A stretch of DNA of 64,000 nt from positions 1,256,056 to 1,320,055 of the forward strand of contig JADCRB010000037.1 of the NCBI GenBank assembly GCA_021464245.1. Reading direction: 5' to 3'. The DNA comes from Carallia brachiata (Eukaryota > Streptophyta > Magnoliopsida > Malpighiales > Rhizophoraceae). Within the stretch, counting starts at the first letter, position 1. Every line of letters starts with the position of its first letter. Shown piece by piece: positions 10,601-23,800 of this stretch. The notes under the pieces were generated by a model, which had not been told where the DNA came from, searched no databases, and was given only the letters and a program-made list of their open reading frames with translations. The translations under genes and the position numbers were made by a program.

Positions 10601-13244
10601 ATGACAAGAAATTAAGGTAGAAATCTCCTCGTCTCTTTAACAATTGGTGATGATAATTTGGAATTTTTGAAAGCTAAGTATAATGATGTCTACTGGGTGC
10701 AATTTAGGTGTGATGTATTGGGCATTCACGAATTCGATAGTGTGCGGAAAAGAATGTCTGTTGTGGTCAGACTTCCTAATAATGCTGTAAAGGTGCTGGT
10801 GAAAGGTGCTGACACTTCCATGTTAAGCATTTTATGCAAGGATGATAGGTGGGATCATATAAGGCAGGCAACTCAGAGTCATTTGACTGAATATTCATTG
10901 CAAGGTTTACGTACACTCATGGTTGCTGCAAGAGATCTTACAGGGGAAGAACTTGAGCTGTGGCAATGCAGGTTTGATGATGCAAGTAGTTCTTTGTCTG
11001 ACAGGGCTGCAAAATTGCGTCAAACAGCAGCTCTTATTGAATGTGACTTGCAACTGCTTGGAGCTACTGGGATTGAAGACAACCTACAAGATGGCGTACC
11101 AGAAGCCATCGAGTCCCTCCGGCAGGCAGGGATCAAGGTCTGGGTTCTAACTGGGGATAAGCAAGAGACAGCAATTTCAATTGGCCTCTCTTGCAAACTC
11201 CTGACACCAGATATGGAGCAAATTATTGTAAATGGCACTTCAGAGAATGAATGCAGAAAATTGTTGGCTGATGTGAAGGCCAGATATGGTGTGAAGTCAT
11301 TTGCCAAAGGCAACAATAATTCCGGAAGCAATCATAGTACCGAGATTGATCACTTTGAGATATCTGAGGGGAAGAAAGATGCAATACTGAAAGTGCCACT
11401 AGCACTTATAATTGATGGGAATAGTTTGGTGTACATTTTGGAAAAAGAACTGGAGTCAGAGGTGCAAATCTTTTTCTGCAACTACCTTATGTGCATGATG
11501 TGTATTGCATTCTGCATTGCTTTTTTTTTTTTTGCCCAATACACTTATGAGATTTATTTGAGAAGTTCTATAAATGCATGCTTAATCGTATGGGATTGGA
11601 TTTTATGTGTACCAGTTTGTGAAAATGTTTCATCATTCTCCAAAAGACACTCAGTTATTGTTTGATCTCTTTGCAGCTTTTTGACCTCGCAACTTCCTGT
11701 AGGGTTGTGCTGTGCTGTCGTGTTGCACCATTGCAGAAGGCAGGGATTGTTCACCTAATTAAGAGCCGCACTGATGATATGACACTAGCTATAGGGGATG
11801 GTTGGTTCTCTCTCTCTCTCTCTCTCAGCATGGCACTTGGTTTGCTTACATTCTAATGTCTCAGTGATTCCCTGCAGTAGCTGGTATTCATTATTTACCA
11901 TTGACATTTGGGTAGGTGCAAATGATGTTTCAATGATTCAAATGGCGGATGTTGGTGTTGGAATATGTGGTCAAGAAGGACGTCAAGCTGTTATGGCATC
12001 AGATTTTGCTATGGGTCAGTTCCGGTTTCTGAAAAGACTGTTGTTGGTCCATGGACACTGGAATTACCAACGTGTTGGTTATTTGGTTCTGTACAATTTC
12101 TACCGGAATGCTGTTTTTGTTTTGATGTTGTTTTGGTACGTCCAGGTCCTTTGCCCCTTATATTATTGGTATTTGGTGGTTTCGTTGCTTGTTAGTGAGA
12201 TACATAGAACAATCTTTATGCAGTTTCTTTGCAAACATTTTGGTTTCTGTTGGATTAAACATGGGTTTTCGTTGAAATTTATTCCACCTTATGTCATTTT
12301 AATTGAATTTTTTGATCACCAAAAATCATAGCCCCAATTATTGTGTGCTTTTTCAGCCCTTGCTTGCATACTCTATCCTTTCTTTCGAAACTAAAGAGAG
12401 ATATATGTTGATTATATTCAAATTATGTGCAGTGCAGTACCCAAAGAAATCTTTTTATCCTCATTCCTGTTACTTTTCTTTTGTATCTCTAGGTATATAT
12501 TGTGCACTGCTTTTTCGACCACTTCAGCACTGACAGATTGGAGCAGTGTATTTTATTCTGTCATCTATACCTCTGTTCCTACCATAGTTGTTGGTATCCT
12601 GGACAAGGATTTGAGCCACCGGACATTACTAAAGCATCCCAAACTTTATGGTGCGGGTCATAGACAGGAGGCTTACAATATGCACCTCTTTTGGATCACG
12701 ATGGCTGATACATTATGGCAGAGTGTTGTTCTCTTTATGATACCCATTTTCATTTATACGGAGAGCACCATTGATATATGGAGCATCGGTAGTTTGTGGA
12801 CAATAGCAGTCGTTATTCTTGTTAATATTCACTTGGCAATGGACATCCGGCGTTGGGTCTATATAACTCATGTTGCTGTTTGGGGATCAGTAATTATTAC
12901 ATATGCTTGTATGGTGGTACTGGATTCTATACCTATCTTCCCAAATTACGGTTAGTAGCTCCCAATGCCTGTGAGGGTTGTTTTAGTTTTGATTTATGTT
13001 GCCTTAATGTGACCAAGCTAAGATATTATGTGCCTTCTGCAGGACAATCTATCATCTGGCAAAGTCGCCGACCTATTGGCTCACCATTGTGCTCATAATA
13101 GTTGTCGCATTGCTCCCTCGCTTTCTCGTTAAAATTGTATATCAATTTTTTTGGCCTTCAGACATCCAGATAGCCAGGGAAGCTGAGTTACTGAAAAGAG
13201 ATCCTGATTATTTGGGATCAAGACCCAATGGAGGTACTAGTTGA
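7658..13244 (+). CDS. ALA1: P4-type phospholipid flippase, ALA1-like
   Basis: Homologue of Arabidopsis aminophospholipid ATPase 1, which moves phospholipids to the cytosolic leaflet using ATP. Exons: 7658-9482, 10280-10616 (alternative start 10283), 10708-11461, 11677-11800, 11916-12135, 12493-12950 and 13043-13244. Visible P4 hallmarks are NLDGESNLK (actuator, near residue 336), PISL in the fourth membrane segment, DKTGT with the phosphorylated Asp near residue 570, KGAD (nucleotide domain), the [13 protein letters not shown] segment, and GDGAND split across exons 4 and 5. The start at 7658 (MTSCQPLL) is preferred over an in-frame ATG at 7637 because MTS-QPLL is the usual family start. The protein is about 1,300 residues, with an N-terminus some 150 residues longer than AtALA1. 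The best splice pair for the last intron breaks the frame by one base (see findings). Literal reading would stop at 13098 and lose the last membrane segment. Confidence 0.9.
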
Positions 13245-14450
13245 CTTGTACATTAACCCTGTAGACAATTACACTTAAACATGGCTTCTCTTGGGCTATA
13301 CGTCAAGTGGCTTTCCTGTAGCATGCAGCTGTTAAATTCAAAAGTAAGTTCATGTTTGTTTGTTTTTTTCCTTGTTATGTTAATCATTACAAATGTTATA
13401 AATTAATGTTGGATGCTATAAACATTCCTTTTGATTTTAATCATCTATTAGATCCAAGTATTGAACAGTAACTCAGTTCGATTATATCTAATTCAAACTG
13501 TAGTGATCTTAACCTGGTGAGCGCCAGTTGATCATTTTGCCAAGTCTGAAAATGTGCGGCCCTTCAGTAACGTGTGAGAATCTGACACAGATGCTAGTTT
13601 GTTTCGTAATGTTTTTAACAATTATAGACATAAGCTACTTCATCAGTTGGTTCACTGACTTCTACACGATTCCAGCTATGTGGAGCGCAATTTTTAAGGA
13701 TACTAAAAATGTTGTCAACAGTTCTATAGAATGCTATCTTGTTTGAGCCTATAATGTCAGTTTTGTTTACCATTAGAGTGCCATATTGATGTTATTGGAA
13801 CGCGGGTCTTTCACATGACGACTTTCAAGTCAATTTGATAATGCAGTAATTAAATAATTTTGATTATTGACCATGAAGTGATGAAATAGTTAACTACTGT
13901 AAAACATACAGGTTGTGCATTAATTGTTTTTGAGTAATGCTTAAGAGTACTTGTGTTTTTGTTACTTCTTAATATTCTTCTGTTCTTATGTCCTCAGGTG
14001 ACATGTACTAGTTGATTTTATGACAACACGATAGCAAATAATTAGCCAGCCGAGCAGTGTACCACTTAAAAGTTATTAAAGGAGGGCAGACGGATGGTGT
14101 TCAAAGAACGGTAGGTGCATGCAGAATGAAGTTGGTGCAACCGGGAAGAAAAATGTTGAAAATGGTGCTGTAACCCTGCCTCTGAGGTTTGAAAGACAGG
14201 CTTTTCAGTTTTAAAAGAACTGGGCTTGGCATCGGCAGTGCCAAGAATTAGGGGCTGGTTGGAAAATGGAAATGGCCCCTGGAGTGACTAAAAGCAAAGA
14301 AAGTGAAGTTTTGAAGTATATAACAGTTTCTTGTAAAGATCAGGTCTGGCATTTTCTTTTCTTACAGTTTAATTAATGAAAGAAGCAAAACAAGAGTTTT
14401 ACCAAGAGAAGTCCGTCCTGTTCAATTTTCAAACCCCCGAGGCCCCACCA
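13245..14450 (+). other. 3' flank of the flippase gene, probable 3' UTR
   Basis: Moderately GC-containing, transcript-like DNA with no further flippase coding text. A good polyadenylation site could not be chosen by eye. Confidence 0.3.
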
Positions 14451-16040
14451 ACCAGTCTGCGCTGAGCGTAGAGAGGGAATGTGATGTTACGTCATATTGT
14501 GCCAATTTTATCTCAATTTTCACTGTAATATAATTTCTTTCCTTCTAGTAGAGATGTGTCAAAGGATACGTGTTACTTTCAATCTGAGGTCACTCTTCGA
14601 TGGTGTAGATACGTGTGCGTGTGTGCGAAAAAAATTCCCTTGTAATGTTGGCATCGCCATTCTTTCCGCTTTTGTTCATGAGCTTGCATACCACAAAACA
14701 ACTGTTCTCTTTCTTTTTTTTTAGGTTTTTCATTCTCTTAATTAAGGATTTAGACTTTTATCTTTGAGTTTTTAAATTCTAATTTAAAATAAAAGTATAA
14801 TTTTTATGAAAATTATAAGAATTATTTATATTATGTAATAAACAATTCAATAGATTTAAATTTTTTTAAAAAAAAAACATTTTGTTTGTTTGTTAGTGTA
14901 GATGGTATGATAGTACAACGTTTCATAGTAGGTGCATTGCTTTAAAAATAAAATTAAAAATTAAAAAAAAAAAAAACTATTCCACTTAATCTTATTAGTG
15001 CTAACACCGAAGGCTATTTGGATCTGGAATATGCCATTTTGGATTCTATTTACACGTAAAAAAACAAACGATTGTCAACTTTGTCATCGTAGTCGGTGGA
15101 TGTTTTGCTTTACGTCTATGTTATAAAAGTAAAAATTATAATTTCACTTATTATTTTTATATTTTTAAAAAATTTCATCCATAATATTTATTTATTTTAA
15201 ATTTTACTTTTAATATTTTTTCTGTCAATTTTTTTATTTTTTTTCGTTAATTGACTGTTAAGTGTGACACTTGATAGTATAATCAATGATATATCATCTT
15301 ATTTATAGTACACATTAACAGTATATCATCACCTTACAGTTGATAATCTATTCCTTATGACTTTATGTTTTATCTTTTTCTTTCAATTGTACAAGCTGAT
15401 TAAATTGTCATATTTAACGGTTAACTAATGAAAAATGTAAAATAATTTGATGGAGAAAACGTTAAGGGTAGAATTCAAAATAAAAAATGTTGTAAATGAA
15501 AATTTTAAAATAGATAAAATTTAAAAAATAAAGATAATAGATGAAATTATAGTTTTTGGCATGTGATAAATTGTCAGTCATTCCGCACATAAAAATTTAG
15601 TGTCGTCAAGTTCTCTACATGCTTATCCAACTAGGGAAATTAGAAAATAATTAAATAATATAAAAATAAGATTACATAGTTACATTTAAAAAATAATAAG
15701 TGATGATGTAAATAATATTTTATTATTTATTTTATATAAATTTAATTATTTAATAAATTATTACTGTTATTTTAAAATAATTGTTATAAAATTAAAAAAT
15801 ATTCTGTTTATCATGTGCGAGGACTTTTGGAAGTCTAATTAACAACCCAGTTGCTGTCGTTGTGTCACTTGCCGAGAGTACCCCTAACACTGGCTCCATA
15901 AGGCGAGAAACTCCAGATCAGACAATAATTTAATCGCAAGGCTAATATCGGTAGTTTGTGTTTGATCAGTTTGGGTTGGGAGCGGCCGAGCAAATCCACT
16001 TGCCAATAATTTACTCCTCCGCGACAGCGTGGCAAACGGG
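14451..16040. other. AT-rich intergenic DNA
   Basis: No gene is seen. The segment from 15640 to 15800 is an A/T-only-like stretch with inverted-repeat texture resembling those near 4200-4370 and 28045-28205. It may be a decayed MITE, but the ends cannot be set. Confidence 0.35.
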
Positions 16041-16042
16041 TG

Positions 16043-16129
16043 TGACGAATTTTAGGTGACGTCCGATAATGACGTCACCTAAATGCCGTCATCTAACCGG
16101 TGGCTCCGGCACGCGCCACTTGATTGACG
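16043..16129 (+). promoter_or_regulatory. Cluster of TGACG motifs with a 12-bp-arm palindrome
   Basis: Within 87 bases there are TGACG words at 16043, 16057, 16070 and 16125, and CGTCA words at 16073 and 16087. TGACGTCA sits at 16070-16077. TTTAGGTGACGT (16051-16062) and ACGTCACCTAAA (16072-16083) form a perfect inverted repeat with a 9-base spacer. TGACG is the core of as-1-type sites bound by TGA bZIP factors, which mediate salicylate responses. The cluster lies about 510 bases upstream of the WRKY start codon. It could instead be a relic of a transposon end. Confidence 0.5.
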
Positions 16130-16638
16130 TAACTGAACTTGCCACTGAAATTGAATACGTGTGCGCGTGGGATTGGTGGGGTGACCCAATGGTTTAGGTT
16201 TAGGACATTTCCGACGCAGGTGCATCCTATCTTTCCCCGAATTTGCACCGTAATAACAGCGATACAATACAGACACATAAATGTGATTTTTTATACTTAT
16301 AATCTAATAATAAGTGTTAAAAAAATATTCATGGAAAAATTTTTAATTTGAATGATTGTTAGAATAAGAAATAAAATTAAACTTACATCTACTTTAATAT
16401 AAAGATAAATTGTAATTATCTAAATTTTTTTTATTTTAAAAAACGTGGTACTCTCTGACAAAAACTTGCAGATATTACTGTACTTTTCCATTCTATCGAA
16501 AAAAAAAAAAATTCCCCTTTATATTACTCGCGCAATGAAAGCCCATTTCTTCTTGTCACTTACATTGGCTTGGCAACAGACATAGAGAGAGAGAGGGGCA
16601 GAGCGTGTGAGAAAGTAAATCAGCCATATTAACCAAAA

Positions 16639-18254
16639 ATGGAGCCTTCTAATAATAGGCTGAGAAATCCATCCGGCCAAAAAAGGGCGGTGGACGAGCT
16701 GCTGAGGGGTCAAGAACTCGCAACCAAACTTAAAATTGTACTGCTTAAATCCCGAGAGGAGGACGAGGCCAAGGATCTGGCCGCCAAAGTCTTGAACTCG
16801 TTTTCCAATACTCTTTCTATACTCAACAACAGCAGAGTGGTTGATTCCGATGAGGTTTCTCAGTTCCCGGCAGCCACCCGACAGGGCTCCCCGTATTCCG
16901 ACAGCCGGAAGTACGAGGATTCCGGAGAGAGTAGCAAGTGTCACACATTAATCAAGGATCGAAGAGGCTGTTATAAAAGAAGGTAATTTTACTTCTTATC
17001 AGTAATCATTTCTCCTCATCTGCTAACTTCCGGCGGACAAGGGCAATTTAGTCATTTCACATACAAGCTAATCTTTTATTGGTCACCAGCATGTTTAATG
17101 ACTCAGTTAACAAACAAACAGTTGTGTATCTTTCCTGTCCGGTGGACAATTTGGTCCCTAGTTCTAATTTGTATTTACCATCACTCGTGGGATCCTCGAT
17201 GCCCTTTTATTAATTTATCTTGTCTATCCTGAAAAAAAGCTTTATTATGTTAGTAGAGATTTAACCAGATAATAATTAGAGGGGACTTTTTTTTTTTAAA
17301 AAATAAATTTTAGATATATTTAACTTTATTTTAAATATATTTAGTATTATTTTAAAATTTGATTTTTAATAACAATTCTTTTTTTGTTTTCTTTCCAACT
17401 CAATTTTTGGTCCACTAAATTTTGCTGATACTAAAAAAATGGAAAATAATAACATTAATAATAATTAATTGTTATTTGCTTGCAGGAAGACTTGCAAATC
17501 GTGGACATCTGACGGCACCACTTTAGTAGACGACGGCCATGCATGGAGAAAATACGGACAGAAGGAGATCCTGAATGCGAAATATCCAAGGTATCACTTT
17601 AATTTATGTTTTTTTTTTTTAATATTTACATTAGTTACCTCGCCTAAATATTTTGATTTGATTATTTACATAACAATTAATGTCATATATATATATATAA
17701 TATTTATTTATTTATTTATTATGGTTTGCTTATTAATGTGCAGGAACTACTTTCGGTGCACTCACAAGTACGATCAGGGGTGCCAAGCAACAAAGCAAGT
17801 CCAGAGGATTGAAGAGGATCCGCCAATGTACCGAACCACATATTACGGCCTTCACACTTGCAAGAGCAATTTGCTTAATGATTCTCAAATTTTCGCGGAT
17901 TCCATTGATGCCGATTCTTCAATAATTCTAAGCTTCAGCAACAACAACAACAACAACAATAATTTTGGAATTAAACAAGATGGTCCCTTTTGCACTTCCT
18001 TCCCATCTATAAAACAGGAATATTACGACGGGGAAGCCATTCCATTGCCAAGTGATCTGACCCACAACCAATGTTCGTCCTCTGATTATGTCCTGTCGCC
18101 TGATCGTGATCATCTTTCTACTTTTGATCGTGCGGACGTGATTTCTGGGGTGAACTCCTCCTCCACGACTAGCACGAATAGTTTGGACATGGGTCTCATG
18201 GTGGGAACCATTGACTTTGCCGATGAATTTTTGCAATTTGTTGAATTTTCTTGA
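16639..18254 (+). CDS. WRKY70: Group III WRKY transcription factor, WRKY70/54-like
   Basis: Nuclear DNA-binding protein of the salicylate/jasmonate defence network, by family. Exons are 16639-16982, 17486-17590 and 17744-18254, giving 319 residues. Splice phases agree at both introns. The WRKY domain has the invariant WRKYGQKEI heptapeptide region and a zinc finger of the form C-X7-C-X23-H-T-C, with ligands in [11 protein letters not shown] and LHTC. C-X7-C and HTC define group III. The second intron splits the domain at [12 protein letters not shown], as is typical for the group. The N-terminus ([20 protein letters not shown]) fits the conserved helix of WRKY70/54/46 proteins. The C-terminus is Ser/Asn-rich with an N-N-N run. 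A TATATTA box at 16519-16525 is about 115 bases before the ATG. Choice between WRKY70 and a close paralogue is not certain. Confidence 0.9.
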
Positions 18255-18563
18255 TAAGTAGTGACAATTATGGCTACTTCTTTGTAATTCATGTAGAAAT
18301 TAAAGGGTGTTGGAAGTTTCTTGGAAGAGGGCTGAAAATTACCTCACCTGTTGTAACATATAGTATCAATAATAGTTGATCTTTGCCACCCATTTTCGGA
18401 AAAGCATAATTGGTACAAGTACAATCCTTAAACTCTGAGGTGTAAAGTTCGTCCCAATAATAGTGCGGTGCGTACCTCAAGACTAGGAGTACTTTTCATA
18501 CGTTGTTGTGGCAGCTTTTTTTAAAAAAAAATTAAACAAAGTTTCCCTGTTTTTTTTTTTTAA

Positions 18564-18835
18564 TTCTTTGGCCTTTATTTCATTAACCGACAATTTGTTA
18601 ACGTGTTGTTCCACTCTGTTTCCTCTTGACAACAAAAGACAAATCCAATGATCTATTATAGATTTATGTGTTATAAAAGTTTCTGTAGGGAGAAGAATTC
18701 TTTGGCATTTATTTCATTAACCGACAATTTATTAACAACTTAACATTTTGTTCCACTCTGTTTCCTCTTGAAACAAAAAAGACAAATCCAATGTTGTATT
18801 ATAGATTTATGTCCTAAAAGTTTCTGTTGTTAGAT
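18564..18835 (+). repeat. Two-copy tandem repeat, unit about 135 bp
   Basis: Copy 1 (about 18564-18697) and copy 2 (about 18699-18835) share TTCATTAACCGACAATTT, CCACTCTGTTTCCTCTTGA, GACAAATCCAATG and ATTATAGATTTATGT in the same order. Small indels separate them. The repeat lies just downstream of the WRKY gene. Confidence 0.8.
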
Positions 18836-18849
18836 ACAGCTAGTTTGTC

Positions 18850-20720
18850 TTGGCACGACTTTTTTATGTTCAATTAAATAATTTTTGAGAAGTTCGCTTA
18901 TTTTAGAGAATTAAGTCGGTTATTTGCAATTAATGATGCTCTTATGTTCTATTTAGATTGTGAGATTTAAGTAAAAAAAATTATGAGAAATAAAGTTATA
19001 AGAAGAATTTATTGTTTGAATATATGAGAAATATGTGAGAAAGAAAATGATGAGAAAGTGAAATGTATATCCGAATTGTATAAGAAAATAATGAAAAAGA
19101 AAAATATACAGTTGAAATTACAAAAAAATCCCCACAAATTATTGTAGAAGAAATATGCTTGGGCTATTTTGGTAATTTGAAGTATATATATTTTTGTTTT
19201 TCTTTTTAATTTGGTTTTTCACAGTACTTTTTCTGACTCGACACTGTACGAATTTTCTTATCCTACAATCTTTCCCATGGTTTTCCCTTTACAATCCAAA
19301 CGGTGTAAAATGCTTTGATAAGTATGCTTTCTTTCACTTTCGATTCTAACGCACAAAACAAACAGAGTATTAAGGTGTGCATTATGTAGCACTAGCAAAG
19401 ATGGGTGGCTTATTTGAACAGGTTTTTTTTTCTTTTTTCTCCCTCTCTTATTGTTCTATGAAAATAGTTTGACTATAAAATTATTTGTCCTACTTCACTG
19501 GTTTTTCTTGTTAAATGCATATTGTTTCTAGCCCCTTCTCCTTGAAGGGATAGGAGAGAAATTGTAGTGAAAGATTTTAAACAGTTAATGGAAGAGTCTA
19601 TGCGCTCAATAGGTCATCATACTTTTTATTTTTGCGTTCAATTTTGACTCGTTTTCTTTTCCCACCACTGTAAATCAATTGATGGTTCAAAATAACCATA
19701 ATACAGTACCAAATCTCCTTTCAGTGACGCCAATAGATCAGGACTGCCACTCGGAACTTAAGACAATTGGTGAAAATAAAACAAAAACTGGGTTGTTGTG
19801 CTTGGTAACCAAGTCCAAGGCATAAATTTACTTCAAGCTTATTGTATCATTTCTTTGAAAGTAAATCAACCGCAAGATGGGACATGTCACGGCAAGTAAT
19901 TAGTTAATGATATAATTAATTAACAGAGCTTTGATCATTTTTCCTGTAATCTTCTGTTCGTAAGAAAAAATAATTCTCGTACCTCTCGAGATAAATGGGC
20001 AATAGGCATCGGATTTCCTTATTATTAACAAGAAAACAAAAATCTTCACCGAACCGGATCTCAACTAATTAATTAAAATAAGGGAAATTACCTTTTCTGG
20101 TACTTTTATTCACAAAATATTAAAAAATTTATTCATTTTGTTAATGTACTGGATTCTTCGTTTGTAAGGAAGTTTATGTACAGTTGCTTGCTTGTAATGT
20201 CACAAGCAGAGCGAGAGGACACTTATTGCCACTTTTCCGTAAAGATATAAGCTCCATATCATTAAAATTTTTTGGCTACGCACCCGTGAGTATATTGTGG
20301 TATAAATTATTAAATTATAAAAAATATATTAAATTTAAAAAAATAAATAAATTGTTAAATAATATTAAATTAACGGTTTATTTTTCACATGTCTTATTAA
20401 ACGTATTTATGTAATTTTTTTCAAGATGTAATTAAAGAGTTTAGGTATACAGTTTTTGTCGAACAATGTTTATATAGTAAATTTTTTAAAAGTCTTTTCT
20501 ATATAAAATTTAAATCTGTTGTATATTAATTTAAATTATTTTGCGCATAATATATTTTTTTAAAAAAATTGTGTATAACCAGCACACATTACACTTACCT
20601 CTCCTTCTCTTTACTCCGTCAACCCCCGTCCTCAATCTCCCGTCCCCGTCCAGCTATCATTTGTAATTATAATTAAAACAGGCCGGGATTACTGATAAGA
20701 AGATATCATTTATACAAATT
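18850..20720. other. Intergenic DNA, no gene recognised
   Basis: AT-rich spacer without convincing coding frames. Short open frames near 20184-20414 run into A/T-rich codons and show no familiar protein. Confidence 0.4.
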
Positions 20721-20724
20721 AGGG

Positions 20725-20875
20725 TGTTTGTTAATTTTATTTTTTTTTGAGTAAAATTAATTTATAATTTAATATTATTTTTAATTTTTTTATTTAAATA
20801 AATTCTACTTATTGTATAGTATAAAATTAAAAATAAATTACACTCATTTAAAAAAAATTAAAATAAAAATCTCCA
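20725..20875 (+). mobile_element. Short AT-rich MITE-like repeat, copy 2
   Basis: Same repeat as 52592-52765 (plus strand) and 5829-5960 (minus strand). Order of shared words: GTTAATTTTATTTTTTTTTGAGTAAAA at the left, a TTTATTTAAATAAATTCTACTTATTGTATAG-type middle, and ATTACACTCATTTAAAAAAA at the right. The two ends are imperfect inverted repeats of each other. Confidence 0.6.
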
Positions 20876-23800
20876 CGAGTTAGAAGAGTCAAAGCGGTAA
20901 GAAAAAGTGAACCATTCCTTATCTTGTTTAACGCAAAGTACAAAACTTAATTGTACCAAAACAAAAGGATGTGTACAGAGCTGAGAGTCGTTAGACCCAC
21001 ATCACATGGAAGCAACAAAGTAGTTTCGTAGGTACTGCCCTTTAAGCTCCAAGCAAGAGACGATAAATGAGGTGCACAATGGATTCTTTTTTTTTTTGGT
21101 CAAGAGGTGCACAATGGATTCTCAACGCCAAGTAGCCAATCATTCTTAAGAGGCGGCCTGGAAAATTGTTTGCGTGATAGGTGGGCTTTCCCACGCTCTG
21201 TTCACACCATATCCGAGTTGTTTTGTTATGCGAAGTAAACATTGGAAATTAGATACCTTTACAAGTCTTCAGTTCAAATTGTTAGATTTTAATTAATTTA
21301 ATATTATTTTATTAATTAAATAATATCACACAATAATGATAATTAATACACATATAAAGTTAGATCATACATCATTATATATTAACAACAATTAAAATAT
21401 TAATTTTACCCGAATATAAAAATTAGACTCAACAACTAACTTTTACTCAAAATTTTTACAAATTTTGATGCGACTATGTATATTTACAAATTTGAGCATA
21501 ATGTTTATTTAAAGAGGGCGAGTCCGAGTACCCATCAATGTACACGATTGCCGATAGGTTGGGTATGACAACCCAATTTTTAAACCCGACCGAGTTCGGG
21601 TATTATCTTTAAACTTTGGGTTTAAATGAAGTCGTTGGTCACACGTTATACAGCTAAAGACACATTGAAAGCGAAGCCTACTCGAGAAAGGACCCACTCC
21701 GGACTTCTCACATCAGCTTAACAAAAACACACCAGTGGAACTGAGGATTACCTCTAAAAATATGTATTAATGAGTTTGATTTTACAGTCAAAGTCTCAAA
21801 TACTGAAAAAAACACTGATTTAGTTTTAGGTCTAATGTAATTAACTGAATTTTTAGTTTCAGAATTATAAAAACAACATAATTCAATTGTCATTTTTTAA
21901 TCATAACATAATTTTCCTCACTCATTAAAAAAAACAAAAAAAAACTTAAGAGTTTCATATATGAGTTTTTAAGAATTTCAAAGTGTATAAATCAAAAAAA
22001 AGTAAATTGTTAAATATTATTAAATAAAACTGTATTATTATTTCAATATTATTTAAGTGAGACTAACAAATGATACTCTTTTTTTATATAGTTTTATCGT
22101 GGTTGTTGGATAAGTAGGTTTGTAATTATATAAATAATATAAATATCTTTTTTTGTATGGTGTTTCCATTGTCACTCTGCCCCGTTTATACAACTGTTAA
22201 GTTTTTCATTAATGTTAAATTGTAGATAAGCATGAATCTGTAACTTCAAGGGCCCCAAGACTTGTTTCTTCTTCCGCAGCTTTCATGAGCAAGGCAGATC
22301 ATATAATGATAATAATAATAATAATAATAATCGACAAAATTGGAGACCATGTGAAAATTAAATGGATTTCAGGACACTGACAACAGATGAGGCGGCCCCC
22401 GGAGGAAAGAGCAGCAAAAGCTAATCCTTCTAGAACAGCTGAATGAATTTCGTTACAAACCAACCGGATTTGTCCAATTGATTACTGGAGCCTTTTTTTT
22501 TAGACGTGGTCAGGAGTTCAATTATTACTTTTAAAAATTTTTTCTTTGGAAAGTTTTCTCCTTTTAAAAGAGTTGGTGTATTTTACACCTTTTACGTGTT
22601 TATTAGGGATTTTGTGGATCAGATTGGATCGGTGTTTACTTATATCCATATACAATCCATCGATGGTGAATTAGATGATTCTCATCCGCACCCAATCTGC
22701 TATTCCATCTAATCTATCCAATCCAATCTATCATTGGTGATTCGATTAAGTCAATTTTGATTGATTGGACAATTTTAAAAAAAAATAAAAATATTTTACT
22801 GACAATGATGCTCATCATCAAAAGTATTTTGCATATCTAAGAACATATCAAGAAAATATTCCCTAGATCATCGTCAACACTTTTTATGCAAGAACAAAAA
22901 TATTACACAGTTTGATGGGATTGGATTAATTACACAAGTTTCCTATTTGCTGATGAGCAAATAACATTACACAATTTGAGAAATTGGATTAATTGTTGCC
23001 AAGCGAATAATATATATAGATAGAACAAAAAAAAAAAAGGAACAGGCTGCATAAAGAAAAAAAAGAAGCTCAAACATCCATTGACTGAGTGTGATGCGCT
23101 AATATATATATGGCAGATCGGGTCGGATTGGACGGATTGCAGAGCTCAATCTGCACCTAATCCGTCAAAAACAGATTAAAAATTTTTAAAACCGCAATTA
23201 ATCCACACCCCTACGGTTTTGGCGGATGTGGATTCGCGTAGGTCAGATTGGTTGGTTTTTGACAAGTTGGTTGGTTTTTGAACAGTTCTAGTGTCTATGC
23301 ACTTACTTCTGTCACCGCTCTTTGATAACTAAGTAACTAATCATTAATTATTAAGAATGTTAAAAAAAAATCTCATTACAAAAAAAAAATAAAAAAAAAA
23401 AAGGCCGCGACAAAGTTAAGCCGAAAACATTGTCACGAAGTCCTATGCCCTAATATTGGGCCCTGGGCCAGTAAGGTTTTACTCATACTTTGTTCATCAA
23501 TTCCTTCTCTCTCTCATATATTTGGGCCTTCGAACCGCCATATTTGCATTGAATTTACTTTTAAACAAAGCTCAACCCACTTTGAGTTGGACAGTTGGAC
23601 TCAAGAAGAAAGAATTTACATGACAACAACGAAAGCTCTGATCTACATCTATCAGGCTACTTGGGCTCTAGCCCTTTGGTATTGGGCCTCTACGATTCAT
23701 CATTGTTGTAAACCATGATTGAATGTTACACCGTTCAACTTTCTGAAGTGCTCCGACGCTACTTCTTCCACGGTGGCGGCGAAGGCCTCTACGCTACCAA

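Noticed and set aside
20184..20414. 76-codon frame
   Set aside because: It turns into Lys/Asn/Ile-rich A/T translation after 30 codons, as expected of random AT-rich DNA.
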